This document shows, one piece after another, positions 25,551 through 34,243 of a DNA stretch of 64,000 nucleotides. The notes under the pieces were generated by a model. It saw only the letters and a program-made list of their open reading frames with translations, did not search any database and was not told the DNA's origin. Source of the DNA: Actinacidiphila paucisporea (lineage in GTDB: Bacteria; Actinomycetota; Actinomycetes; Streptomycetales; Streptomycetaceae); the NCBI RefSeq assembly GCF_900142575.1, contig NZ_FRBI01000004.1, positions 219,909 to 283,908 of the forward strand, written 5' to 3'. Within the stretch, counting starts at the first letter, position 1, and the number at the start of each line of letters is the position of its first letter. A program made the translations under genes and the position numbers.

Positions 25551-27968
25551 ATGCTGGCAACGCCGAGCGTCACGCGTCTCGGCCCGGGTCTGAGGAGCGG
25601 CATCATCAGCGGCAACGTTTCGGTCGAACGCAGGATCGCCGAGGAGTTGGGCGTACGCGAAGGTCAGGTGCGGGCGGCCGTCGACCTGCTCGACGGCGGG
25701 GCCACCGTGCCGTTCATCGCGCGCTACCGCAAGGAGGCCACCGGCACCCTGGACGACGAGCAGCTGCGCAACCTGGAGGAGCGGCTGCGCTATCTACGGG
25801 AGCTGGACGAGCGGCGAGCCGCCGTCCTGGAGTCGATCGAGGCGCAGGGCAAGCTCGACGACGCGCTCAAGGCGCAGATCATGGCCGCGGATTCCAAGGC
25901 CCGCCTTGAGGACATCTACCTGCCGTACAAGCCCAAGCGGCGCACCAAGGCGCAGATCGCCCGCGAGGCCGGCCTGGAACCCCTCGCGGACTCCCTGCTC
26001 GCCGACCCCGGGCTCGACCCGCAGACCGCGGCGGCCGCGTACGTCTCCGCGGACAACGGCGTGGAGGACGCGGCGGCCGCCCTGGACGGCGCGCGGTCCA
26101 TCCTCACCGAGCGCTTCTCCGAGGACGCCGACCTGGTCGGCGAGCTGCGCACCCGGATGTGGAACCGCGGCCGGCTGGTGGCGAAGGTGCGCGAGGGCAA
26201 GGAGGAGGCCGGCGCGAAGTTCGCCGACTACTTCGACTTCGCCGAGCCCTTCACCAAGCTGCCCTCACACCGGGTGCTGGCGATGCTGCGCGGCGAGAAG
26301 GAGGAGGTCCTCGACCTGACCCTGGAGCCCGAGGAGCCCGGCGAGGGCCCGACGAGCTTCGAGCGGCGCATCGCCCAGCGCTTCGGCGTCGCCGACCGCG
26401 GCCGCCCCGGCGACAAGTGGCTCGCCGACACCGTCCGCTGGGCCTGGCGCACCCGCTTCCTGGTCAGGCTCGGCATCGACCTGCGGGTCCGGCTGCGCCA
26501 GGAGGCCGAGGACGAGGCCGTCCGGGTCTTCGCCACCAACCTGCGGGACCTGCTGCTGGCCGCCCCCGCCGGCACCCGGGCCACCATGGGCCTCGACCCG
26601 GGCCTGCGCACCGGCGTCAAGGTCGCCGTGGTCGACGCGACCGGCAAGGTGGTCGCCACCGACACGATCTATCCCCATGTGCCGCGCAACCGCTGGGACG
26701 AGTCGCTGGCGACCCTGGCCCGCCTCGCCGCGGCCCACCGGGTCGACCTGATCGCGATCGGCAACGGCACCGCGTCGCGCGAGACCGACAAGCTCGCCGC
26801 GGAGCTGATCAAGGCGCACCCCGAGCTGGACCTGACCAAGGCCGTGGTCTCCGAGGCGGGCGCCTCGGTCTACTCCGCCTCCGCCTACGCCTCCGCGGAA
26901 CTGCCCGAGCTCGACGTGTCACTGCGCGGCGCGGTGTCCATCGCCCGCCGCCTCCAGGACCCGCTGGCCGAGCTGGTCAAGATCGACCCGCGGTCCATCG
27001 GAGTCGGGCAGTACCAGCACGACCTGTCCGAGGTGAAGCTGTCCCGCTCCCTCGACGCGGTCGTCGAGGACTGCGTCAACGGCGTCGGGGTCGACGTGAA
27101 CACCGCGTCCGTACCGCTGCTGCGCCGGGTCTCCGGCATCACCGAGGGCCTCGCCGCCAACATCGTCACCCACCGCGACGCCAACGGCCCCTTCCGCACC
27201 CGCAAGGACCTCAAGGACGTCGCCAGGCTCGGCCCGAAGGCGTACGAGCAGTGCGCGGGCTTCCTGCGCATCCTCGGAGGCGACGACCCGCTCGACGCCT
27301 CCGCGGTGCACCCTGAGGCGTATCCGGTGGTCCGCAGGATCGGTAAGACCGCGGGCACCGGCATCGCCGAGCTGATCGGCAACGGGACCGTGCTGCGCGG
27401 CCTGCGCCCGCAGGACTTCGTCGACGACTCCTTCGGCCTGCCGACCGTCACCGACATCCTCGCCGAGCTGGAGAAGCCGGGCCGCGACCCGCGTCCGGCC
27501 TTCAAGACCGCGGCCTTCAAGGAGGGCGTGGAGGAGATGAAGGACCTGCGGCCGGGGATGCTGCTCGAAGGCGTCGTGACCAATGTGGCGGCCTTCGGCG
27601 CGTTCGTGGACGTCGGCGTCCACCAGGACGGACTGGTGCACGTGTCGGCGCTGTCCCGCAGCTACGTGTCGGACCCGCGCGACGTGGTGAAGTCCGGCGA
27701 CATCGTGCGGGTCAAGGTGCTCGACGTGGACCTGCCGCGCAAGCGGATCTCGCTGACGCTGCGGCTCGACGACGAACCCAAGGCGGCCGCCGGCGGCGCA
27801 GAGGGCGGTGGCAACGGCGCAGGCGGCGGCGAGCGCCGCGGCAAGGCACCGCGGCAGGGCGGCAGGCCGGCGCAGGGCGACCGGCGCGGCGGCGGCTCCG
27901 CGCCGCAGCAGGCCGGCGGCGCGATGGCCGACGCCCTGCGGCGGGCGGGCCTGACCCGCGGCAGGTGA
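25551..27968 (+). CDS. tex: Tex-family RNA-binding S1-domain protein
   Basis: 805 residues as drawn. The family acts on RNA/transcription and survival; its exact role is unsettled. N-terminal Tex helices (RRIAEELGVREGQVRAA, FIARYRKEATGTLDD) are followed by the YqgF/RuvX-like domain (TMGLDPGLRTGVKVAVVD), helix-hairpin-helix motifs, and a C-terminal S1 domain (MLLEGVVTNVAAFGAFVDVG). A Gly/Arg/Gln-rich tail follows. The start is unclear. ATG 25551 has no ribosome site and forms part of a -10-like TACGAT. The ribosome site GAGGAG (25592-25597) is followed at 4 and 7 nt only by two ATC codons, just before the conserved sequence NVSVERRIAEE. A true protein start near 25602-25605 is likely. Confidence 0.92.
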   Translation: MLATPSVTRLGPGLRSGIISGNVSVERRIAEELGVREGQVRAAVDLLDGGATVPFIARYRKEATGTLDDEQLRNLEERLRYLRELDERRAAVLESIEAQGKLDDALKAQIMAADSKARLEDIYLPYKPKRRTKAQIAREAGLEPLADSLLADPGLDPQTAAAAYVSADNGVEDAAAALDGARSILTERFSEDADLVGELRTRMWNRGRLVAKVREGKEEAGAKFADYFDFAEPFTKLPSHRVLAMLRGEKEEVLDLTLEPEEPGEGPTSFERRIAQRFGVADRGRPGDKWLADTVRWAWRTRFLVRLGIDLRVRLRQEAEDEAVRVFATNLRDLLLAAPAGTRATMGLDPGLRTGVKVAVVDATGKVVATDTIYPHVPRNRWDESLATLARLAAAHRVDLIAIGNGTASRETDKLAAELIKAHPELDLTKAVVSEAGASVYSASAYASAELPELDVSLRGAVSIARRLQDPLAELVKIDPRSIGVGQYQHDLSEVKLSRSLDAVVEDCVNGVGVDVNTASVPLLRRVSGITEGLAANIVTHRDANGPFRTRKDLKDVARLGPKAYEQCAGFLRILGGDDPLDASAVHPEAYPVVRRIGKTAGTGIAELIGNGTVLRGLRPQDFVDDSFGLPTVTDILAELEKPGRDPRPAFKTAAFKEGVEEMKDLRPGMLLEGVVTNVAAFGAFVDVGVHQDGLVHVSALSRSYVSDPRDVVKSGDIVRVKVLDVDLPRKRISLTLRLDDEPKAAAGGAEGGGNGAGGGERRGKAPRQGGRPAQGDRRGGGSAPQQAGGAMADALRRAGLTRGR

Positions 27969-28070
27969 GGCAGGGAACCAGAACGGCCTGGGCCGCGTTG
28001 TTGTGGGTAGGCGTAAGGCGATGAGGGCGTGGCGTTCGGCCACGGGGCGCCGTGAACGGAGGCGGGGACA

Positions 28071-28253
28071 ATGTCGGGTCGTGCAAAGGTCGCCATCGGC
28101 GGTGTGGTGCTCGGGCTGATCCTGCTGCACTGGATCCCGCTGTGGCTGTTCTTCCTGATCATCGTCGGTATCCCGGTCGCCGGGTATCTCGCCCTCGACT
28201 CCTCGCAGCGCCGCAGGCTGCGCCGGGTGAGCCGGCGGCAAATCGGTCGCTGA
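28071..28253 (+). CDS. Small membrane protein (60 aa)
   Basis: One long or two closely spaced hydrophobic helices (residues ~7-42: IGGVVLGLILLHWIPLWLFF and on) precede a strongly basic tail (QRRRLRRVSRRQIGR). GGAGGCGGGGACA precedes ATG 28071, a good ribosome site. Not recognised as a named family. It lies between tex and a MOSC-domain gene, and nothing in the context fixes its role. Confidence 0.7.
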   Translation: MSGRAKVAIGGVVLGLILLHWIPLWLFFLIIVGIPVAGYLALDSSQRRRLRRVSRRQIGR

Positions 28254-28319
28254 CCTGGTCATTCCCCCAATAGGGTGAGTCATCGGGTCAGGGCATCCGA
28301 TCGAGGGGAAGACCATCCG

Positions 28320-28865
28320 ATGAGTCACGCCACCGTCACCGCGGTCAGCAGCGACACGGACCACCGGTTCAGCAAGGCCAACCGTCCCGCCATCCGGCTG
28401 CTCGCCGGCCTCGGCGTGGAGGGCGACGCCCATCTCGGGGCCACCGTCCAGCACCTGTCCCGCATCGCCCAGGACCCCACGCAGCCCAACCTCCGCCAGG
28501 TCCACCTGATCCATGCCGAGCTGTTCGACGAGCTGCGCGAGGCGGGCTATGCGGTGGCCCCCGGCGACCTGGGGGAGAACGTCACGACCCGCGGCATCGA
28601 CCTGCTCGCCCTGCCCGCCGGCACCCGGCTGCGTCTCGGCCCCGACGCGGTCGTGGAGGTCACCGGCCTGCGCAATCCCTGCCGCCAGATCGACCGCTTC
28701 CGCACCGGCCTGCTCAAGCAGGTCGTCGGCCACGACGAGTCCGGCGCCGTCGTCCGCAAGGCCGGCGTCATGGCCGTCGTGCTGGCCCCCGGCACCCTCC
28801 ACCCCGGCGACACGGTCACCGCCGAATTCCCCCCGCCCCCGCACCGCCCCCTGGAAAGGGTCTGA
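28320..28865 (+). CDS. MOSC-domain protein (YiiM-like)
   Basis: 181 residues covering one MOSC domain, the fold of molybdenum-cofactor sulfurases and N-hydroxylated base reductases. The conserved cysteine expected to bind Mo-MPT is in VTGLRNPCRQIDRF. LGENVTTRGIDL is the usual glycine/asparagine stretch. A stand-alone MOSC protein of this size fits a YiiM-like oxidoreductase/cofactor protein acting in the cytoplasm. ATG 28320 is preceded by GAGGGGAAG. The downstream NADAR gene starts 6 nt after its stop, so they are co-transcribed. Confidence 0.88.
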   Translation: MSHATVTAVSSDTDHRFSKANRPAIRLLAGLGVEGDAHLGATVQHLSRIAQDPTQPNLRQVHLIHAELFDELREAGYAVAPGDLGENVTTRGIDLLALPAGTRLRLGPDAVVEVTGLRNPCRQIDRFRTGLLKQVVGHDESGAVVRKAGVMAVVLAPGTLHPGDTVTAEFPPPPHRPLERV

Positions 28866-28871
28866 CCCGCC

Positions 28872-29456
28872 ATGCCCTGCCCCCCGACCCCGCTGCGCTC
28901 GGTCGACGCGCTGATCGCGTACGCCGCCGCCGGCCCCCGGGTGAAGTACCTCCACTTCTGGGGCCACCAGCCGCAGCGTGACGGCAGCATAGGACCCGGC
29001 TGCCTCAGCCAGTGGTGGCCCGCGCCCTTCACCGTCGACGGCGTCACCTATGCCACCGCCGAGCACTGGATGATGGCCGGCAAGGCACGGCTGTTCGGTG
29101 ACGCGGACGCCGAGCGGCGCGCTGTGGCCGCCACCCATCCCAAGGCGGCCAAGGACGTCGGCCGTTCCGTGCGCGGCTTCGACGACGCGGTCTGGTGCCG
29201 GGAGCGGTTCGCCCTGGTCGCGGAGGGCAGCAGGCACAAATTCGAGCAGCACCGTGACCTGCGGCGCTTCCTGCTGGCGACCGGCGGCCGGGTGCTGGTC
29301 GAGGCCAGCCCGCTGGACCGGGTGTGGGGCATCGGGCTGGCGGCCGACGACGAGCGCGCCGACGACCCGGCGCGTTGGAAGGGGCTCAACCTGCTCGGCT
29401 TCGCGCTGATGGACGCCAGGGACCGGCTCGCCGCCGAGGACGACGCCGGCGCGTGA
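28872..29456 (+). CDS. NADAR-domain protein (YbiA-like)
   Basis: 194 residues. Landmarks of the NADAR fold are LHFWGH at the N-terminus, the central TYATAEHWMMAGKARLFGD, and the C-terminal DRVWGIGL motif. Family members hydrolyse N-glycosidic bonds of riboflavin-pathway intermediates or remove ADP-ribose from modified bases; which applies here is not decidable from sequence. It is translated right behind the MOSC gene (6-nt gap). It ends before a very long hairpin. Confidence 0.9.
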   Translation: MPCPPTPLRSVDALIAYAAAGPRVKYLHFWGHQPQRDGSIGPGCLSQWWPAPFTVDGVTYATAEHWMMAGKARLFGDADAERRAVAATHPKAAKDVGRSVRGFDDAVWCRERFALVAEGSRHKFEQHRDLRRFLLATGGRVLVEASPLDRVWGIGLAADDERADDPARWKGLNLLGFALMDARDRLAAEDDAGA

Positions 29457-29476
29457 CCGCGGGCGCCTCCGGGCGT

Positions 29477-29526
29477 GCCGTGCCCGCCCGGTCCTCCGCG
29501 GCACGGGAGGACCGGGCGGGCACGGC
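29477..29526. terminator. Bidirectional terminator, 21-bp perfect stem
   Basis: The arms 29477-29497 and 29506-29526 are exact complements around an 8-nt loop. The site lies between the convergent NADAR gene (stop 29456) and the amylase gene (stop 29541). Confidence 0.9.
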
Positions 29527-29540
29527 TGGAGGGGGCCGGC

Positions 29541-32500
29541 CTACTTGAGGTAGGGGCCGTCCGCGCCGACCTTGCCCGGTGCTGCGTTGCGGCCGCCGAG
29601 GTCGAGCACGTAGACGCGCATGTCGCCCTTGCCGGGCGCGGCGATGGACAGGGTGCCGCCGGTGACGGTCCTGACGTCGCCGCTGACGGCGTCCACGTAG
29701 CGGCCGTCGGGGATGCCGCTGAAGCTCGCGGCGTCGGTCACCGTCACCAGGGCGAAGCTGTCCACGCCCGACGCGGTGTCGGTGTAGCGGCGCTTGAAGG
29801 ACATCCCGCCGCCGCTGACACCGTCGGTGCTGTACTGCCCCATCTGCAGCGCGGGGATCGCCCGCCGGATCTGGTTCAGCCGCTGGAGATGTTTGACCAG
29901 CGGCTGCGCAAGAGTGGTGGCCACCGGACCCGACGCACTGGCGACGGTTCCGAAGTCCGAGGCGGTGACCGTCCCCTCCACATGGTCGCCGTAGTAGGCG
30001 CGGCCGGTGGTCGCCAGCGGGCAGCTCGGCCCGCAGTCGATGGTCTTGCCGGCCTGGAACTGGATCTCCGAGCCGTAGTAGAGCGTCGGGATCCCGCGGA
30101 AGGTCCACATCAGCGCCATGTTCTCGGCCCAGGCGTCCTGCCCGCCGGTGTAGCGCACCGACGACTTGTTGGGGCCGTAGTCGTGGCTGTCGACGTAGAC
30201 GACGTTGTAGGTGGCGTCGTTGGTCGAGTCGTCGGAGTCCTTGCCGTTGTTGAAGGCATTGTGCGCGTCACCGAAATTCATGTGCATGCGCATGTCGATG
30301 ACGTTCATCCCGGAGAATTTGCTGTGGTCCGGGGTGTGGTAGACGTTGCCTTCGAGAAAGGCGTTGGCCGACGTCGGCTGGTTGCCGGTGCCCAGCTGCT
30401 CCTCGTAGTTGTACTGCTCGATCGCCGCGGTCGCGTCGTCCGGGCTGTAGTCCTTGCGCTCCTTCCACGTGTAGAACTGCGCCGAGTGGTTGACCGACCC
30501 GCGGTTCCACTTGTCGTTGACGAAGGCGCCGACCTCGCCGAAGACGAAGAAATTCTGCGCCTTGTCCGGACCCCAGTCCTGCAGCACCCGCTGCTGGATC
30601 GCCGGCAGGAAGCGGCGGTTCCAGGTGACCCGGGGGATGTGTACCGCGGTGTCGATGCGGAAACCGTCGACTCCCATGTCGATGTACTTGTTGTACGCGC
30701 CGATCAGGTAGTTCTGCACCACCGGGCTCTCGGTGTTGAAGTCGGCGAGGTCGTCGGCGAGCCAGCACGAACGCGAGTCCTCGCCCTCCCAGTTGCCGAT
30801 CCAGCACTGGTGGTAGAGCGAGGCGGGGAACATCCCCGAGGTCGGGTTCGGCCACTGGCAGTTGTAGAGCGTGTAGCCCTCCGGGCTCTTCTGACCGGTG
30901 GGCCTGCCCCAGTTCAGGCAGGTGTTGCCCGTCGGCTCCGCAGTGGACCACAGGTCGCCGTTGTAGTACGACTTGCCGGTCTTGGGGTCGATCGTCAGAC
31001 CGTCGTAGGCGAAGCCCGGCTCCTTCTCGTCGTAGTACCAGGACCACTGCGAGTCCCTGACACCGTAGACCGTGGGCACGAACAGGCCCTTGGCGCCCCA
31101 CCGCGAGCTGTGGTTGTAGACCACGTCCTGGTAGATCTTGATCCCCTTGGCATGGGCCGCGTTGATCAGGTCCTGATACGACGCCCCCGCCGACTCCAGG
31201 CGCGGGTCGACCCGGTAGAAGTCCCAGCCGTGGTAGCCGTGGTAGTCGTAGTCGCTGCGGTTCAGCACGACCGGGGTGATCCAGATCGCGGAGAAGCCGA
31301 GCGCCTTGACGTAGTCGAGCTTCTGCACCAGCCCCTTGAAGTCGCCGCGGAACATCGGGTCGTTGTTCGCCGCGTTGCCGGAGGCCACGTTCTGGTTGCC
31401 GCCGCGGTCGTTGCCGGTGTCGCCGTCGTAGAAGCGGGCGGTCAGCACGAAGTAGATCGGGTCCTTGCGCGGGTCGGTGCCGATCATCTGGCCGGGGGTG
31501 GCCGGCGGCGGGGCGTGCCCGGTGGTGGCGGTCGCCGCGGCCGAGGCGGCGGAGGCGTTGCCCGCCGCGTCCAGGGCCACGACGGTGTAGGTGTAGGCGG
31601 TCTCCGCCTCCAGGCCGGACTCCGAGAAGACCGTGGAGCCCACGCTGGTCACCACGGTGCCCTTGGTTCCGCCGCTGCGGGTCACCTGGTAGCCCGCCAC
31701 GGCCGTGTCGTCGGTCGACGGGTTCCAGGTCAGCACCACGGCCGTGTCGGTGGCGGTGGCCTTCACCGCGCTTGGCACGGTGGGCGGCGTGGTGTCGGGG
31801 ACGACCGCCGCGCAGGGGTCGGCGGCATGGGAGGTGACCTTGGTGTCCTTGACGGTGCTGACACCCGAGGACAGCGCGTAGTTGGCGCCGTTGTCGTTGT
31901 CCCAGGTGCCGTTCCCGTTGTTGAAGGTGGCCGCGAGACCGGTCGCCCCCTGGAGGTCCACGGTCTTCTTCACCCAGCCGGTGCAGGCCGCGTCCATGCC
32001 GACGCCCGGCACGGTCGTCCAGGCCTTCCCGGTGGGCGCGTAATGCAGGTTGACGCTGGTCCAGCCCACCGTGGCGGTGGAGTAGAAGACCGTCGCGGAG
32101 GTGATGGGCGGGTCGGTGGTGCCGCCCGCACACGGGTCGCTGTGCGCTATGGCGCCGTCCTTGACGGTGATGGTGCCGGTTCCAAGGGAGTAGTTCTTGC
32201 CGCCGTTGTTGTCCCAGGTGCCCTGGCCGTTGTTGAAGGTGGCCTGCCACCCGGTGGCCGTGCCCAGGTCGACGGTCTTCTTCACCCAGCCGGTGCAGGC
32301 GGCGTCCATGGCGACGCCCGGCACGGTGGTCCAGCTGCCGCCGTCCGGCGCCCAGTGCAGCTTGTACGCCGACCAGTTGGACGCCGTGGTGGAGTAGTAG
32401 ACGGTGGCGGTGTTCCCGCTCGTGGCGGCCGCCGCGGGGGCCGCGCCGGTGGACAGCGCGGGGAGCAGGGCGGCAAGCAGCCCGGTGACGACGGCGAGGA

Positions 32501-32555
32501 CGGCCGCGAGCGGGCCTGGCCTGATGGTGCGGTGATGGCGCGAAAGGTATCTCAC
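29541..32555 (-). CDS. Secreted multidomain GH13 alpha-amylase-type enzyme with starch-binding modules
   Basis: 1004 residues, exported by a Sec signal peptide (hydrophobic core [20 protein letters not shown], cleavage near AAPAAAA). Two similar ~85-residue carbohydrate-binding modules (TATVYYSTTASNWSAYKLHW and TVFYSTATVGWTSVNLHY, CBM25-like) come first. A fibronectin type III domain follows (~270-350), then a GH13 barrel. Catalytic residues: nucleophile Asp635 in GVDGFRID, acid/base Glu674 in FGEVG, and a transition-state Asp in VDSHDYG. Degrades starch or related alpha-glucans outside the cell. GTG 32555 has GAGGAGTCC upstream. The upstream region carries CTTGCAGTAA, shared with the second amylase of this window. 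Confidence 0.93.
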   Translation of the reverse strand: MRYLSRHHRTIRPGPLAAVLAVVTGLLAALLPALSTGAAPAAAATSGNTATVYYSTTASNWSAYKLHWAPDGGSWTTVPGVAMDAACTGWVKKTVDLGTATGWQATFNNGQGTWDNNGGKNYSLGTGTITVKDGAIAHSDPCAGGTTDPPITSATVFYSTATVGWTSVNLHYAPTGKAWTTVPGVGMDAACTGWVKKTVDLQGATGLAATFNNGNGTWDNDNGANYALSSGVSTVKDTKVTSHAADPCAAVVPDTTPPTVPSAVKATATDTAVVLTWNPSTDDTAVAGYQVTRSGGTKGTVVTSVGSTVFSESGLEAETAYTYTVVALDAAGNASAASAAATATTGHAPPPATPGQMIGTDPRKDPIYFVLTARFYDGDTGNDRGGNQNVASGNAANNDPMFRGDFKGLVQKLDYVKALGFSAIWITPVVLNRSDYDYHGYHGWDFYRVDPRLESAGASYQDLINAAHAKGIKIYQDVVYNHSSRWGAKGLFVPTVYGVRDSQWSWYYDEKEPGFAYDGLTIDPKTGKSYYNGDLWSTAEPTGNTCLNWGRPTGQKSPEGYTLYNCQWPNPTSGMFPASLYHQCWIGNWEGEDSRSCWLADDLADFNTESPVVQNYLIGAYNKYIDMGVDGFRIDTAVHIPRVTWNRRFLPAIQQRVLQDWGPDKAQNFFVFGEVGAFVNDKWNRGSVNHSAQFYTWKERKDYSPDDATAAIEQYNYEEQLGTGNQPTSANAFLEGNVYHTPDHSKFSGMNVIDMRMHMNFGDAHNAFNNGKDSDDSTNDATYNVVYVDSHDYGPNKSSVRYTGGQDAWAENMALMWTFRGIPTLYYGSEIQFQAGKTIDCGPSCPLATTGRAYYGDHVEGTVTASDFGTVASASGPVATTLAQPLVKHLQRLNQIRRAIPALQMGQYSTDGVSGGGMSFKRRYTDTASGVDSFALVTVTDAASFSGIPDGRYVDAVSGDVRTVTGGTLSIAAPGKGDMRVYVLDLGGRNAAPGKVGADGPYLK

Positions 32556-32640
32556 GTCGGACTCCTCGGACGGGGCCGCGCGGGCGGCCGGTGTCGGGGA
32601 GGCCGTCACTTCCGCGCGCCACGGAACGAACGGCCGAATA

Positions 32641-32663
32641 TCTTGCGCAAGTTACTGCAAGAA
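32641..32663 (-). promoter_or_regulatory. Amylase-type operator: CTTGCAGTAA followed by CTTGCGCAAG
   Basis: Read along the amylase direction, CTTGCAGTAA (32661-32652) is followed immediately by the palindrome CTTGCGCAAG (32651-32642). CTTGC therefore recurs one helical turn apart. The same CTTGCAGTAA lies upstream of the second amylase, also in gene orientation. A LacI-type (MalR/Reg1) repressor is the likely reader. Confidence 0.6.
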
Positions 32664-32799
32664 CCTTCGTGAGGTTACTGGGACATGTGAGTGACGTAAA
32701 GAGGCGTGTACGGGTCCGGTGTTCCGTCGCACGTAGGGTGCTGTGCGGGTGCGGCTGCTGCATCCGATCCGCACCGGTCGCAGAGGAGTGGCACGGCAT

Positions 32800-34179
32800 A
32801 TGACGGAGCGCCTGGTGGTCATCGGCGGCGACGCGGCGGGCATGTCGGCCGCCTCCCAGGCGCGGCGCCGCCGGGCGGCCGACGACCTGGAGATCGTCGC
32901 CTTCGAACGCGGGCACCACACCTCCTACTCCGCCTGCGGCATCCCGTACTGGATCGGCGGCGCCGTGCCGGGCCCCGACGCGCTGGTCGCCAGGACCGCG
33001 GCGGAGCACCGCGCCCGCGACATCGACCTGCGGCTCGGCACCGAGGTCGTCGGGATCGACCCGGAGCGCGGCCGGGTCCGCAGCAGGGACGCCGACGGCG
33101 GCGAGCAGTGGACCGGCTACGACCACCTGGTCATCGCGACCGGCGCGGTTCCCGTACGCCCGCCGCTGCCCGGCATCGACGCGCCGGGCGTCCACGGTGT
33201 GCAGACCCTGGACGACGGCGAGGCGGTGCTCCGCGGCCTGGACCGCGCGGAAGTTCGCCGCGCCGTGGTGATGGGCGGCGGCTACATCGGCGTGGAGATG
33301 GCCGAGGCGATGCTGCGGCACGGTCTGGACGTGACGCTGATCGACCGCAACGAGCAGCCGATGACGACCCTCGACCCGGATATGGGGCGACTGGTGCGCG
33401 ACGCGCTCGAAGGTCTCGGGGTGCGCGTGGTCTCCGGCGCCCCGGCCCGCGCGGTGCTCACCGGCGAGGACGGCCGGGTCCGCGCCGTCGCCACCGACGC
33501 CGCGGAACATCCCGCCGACCTGGTGGTCCTCGGCCTCGGCGTACGTCCGCAGACCGACCTCGCAGCCGAGGCGGGACTGCCGCTCGGCGCACACGGCGGC
33601 CTGCTCACCGACCTGTCCATGCGAGTGCGCGGCACCGAGCGGATCTGGGCGGGAGGCGACTGCGTCGAAGTGCTCAACCTGGTCTCCGGCGCCCTCCAGC
33701 ACATCGCGCTCGGCACCCACGCCAACAAGCACGGCAAGACCATCGGCACCAACATCGGCGGCGGCTACGCCACCTTCCCCGGCGTGGTCGGCACCGCCGT
33801 CAGCAAGGTCTGCGACGTCGAGATCGCCCGCACCGGCCTCAAGGAGTCCCAGGCCCGTGCCGCCGGGCTGCGGTACGTGACCGCGGTCATCGAGTCCACC
33901 AGCCGCGCGGGCTACTACCCCGACGCCGCCCCGATGACGGTCAAGATGCTCGCGGAACGCCGCACAGGGCGGCTGCTCGGCCTGCAGATGGTCGGCGGCG
34001 AGGGCGCGGCCAAGCGCGTCGACGTCGGAGCGGTCGCACTGACCGCGGGCATGACCGTGGAACAGGTGGTGGGCCTGGACCTCGGCTACGCCCCGCCCTT
34101 CTCACCGGTGTGGGACCCGGTGCTGGTCGCGGCGCGCAAGGCGGCCGACGCGGTGGCGGCGGACATCGCGGCGGACTGA
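32800..34179 (+). CDS. FAD-dependent pyridine nucleotide-disulfide oxidoreductase (CoA-disulfide reductase/NADH oxidase type)
   Basis: 459 residues. The N-terminal FAD site is VVIGGDAAGMSAASQ, and the single redox cysteine sits in SYSACGIPYW, as in CoA-disulfide reductases and NADH oxidases. The NAD(P)H fold is at VVMGGGYIGVEMAEAM. A second FAD contact is IWAGGDCVE, and a dimerisation domain ends the protein. Likely keeps low-molecular thiols reduced in the cytoplasm; the natural disulfide (CoA or another thiol) is inferred. ATG 32800 follows AGAGGAG at a somewhat long spacing. Divergent from the amylase. Confidence 0.9.
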   Translation: MTERLVVIGGDAAGMSAASQARRRRAADDLEIVAFERGHHTSYSACGIPYWIGGAVPGPDALVARTAAEHRARDIDLRLGTEVVGIDPERGRVRSRDADGGEQWTGYDHLVIATGAVPVRPPLPGIDAPGVHGVQTLDDGEAVLRGLDRAEVRRAVVMGGGYIGVEMAEAMLRHGLDVTLIDRNEQPMTTLDPDMGRLVRDALEGLGVRVVSGAPARAVLTGEDGRVRAVATDAAEHPADLVVLGLGVRPQTDLAAEAGLPLGAHGGLLTDLSMRVRGTERIWAGGDCVEVLNLVSGALQHIALGTHANKHGKTIGTNIGGGYATFPGVVGTAVSKVCDVEIARTGLKESQARAAGLRYVTAVIESTSRAGYYPDAAPMTVKMLAERRTGRLLGLQMVGGEGAAKRVDVGAVALTAGMTVEQVVGLDLGYAPPFSPVWDPVLVAARKAADAVAADIAAD

Positions 34180-34182
34180 CCT

Positions 34183-34226
34183 TGGCGCTTACGACCTGGG
34201 CGCTTACGACCCGGGCGCGTACGCCC
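34183..34226. repeat. Three degenerate 15-bp tandem repeats
   Basis: Units of the type GGGCGCTTACGACC occur in tandem between convergent genes. The third unit has diverged (GCGTACGCCCC). Likely slippage; no function seen. Confidence 0.6.
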
Positions 34227-34243
34227 CGGGCCGGGCCGCCCGG

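Noticed and set aside
29475-32672. Large plus-strand frame opposite the amylase
   Set aside because: The complementary strand gives two carbohydrate-binding modules, FN3 and GH13 with all catalytic residues; the plus-strand frame has no recognisable fold.
34183-34226. Possible CRISPR-like repeat
   Set aside because: Units are contiguous with no spacers and are only 15 bp; a slippage array.
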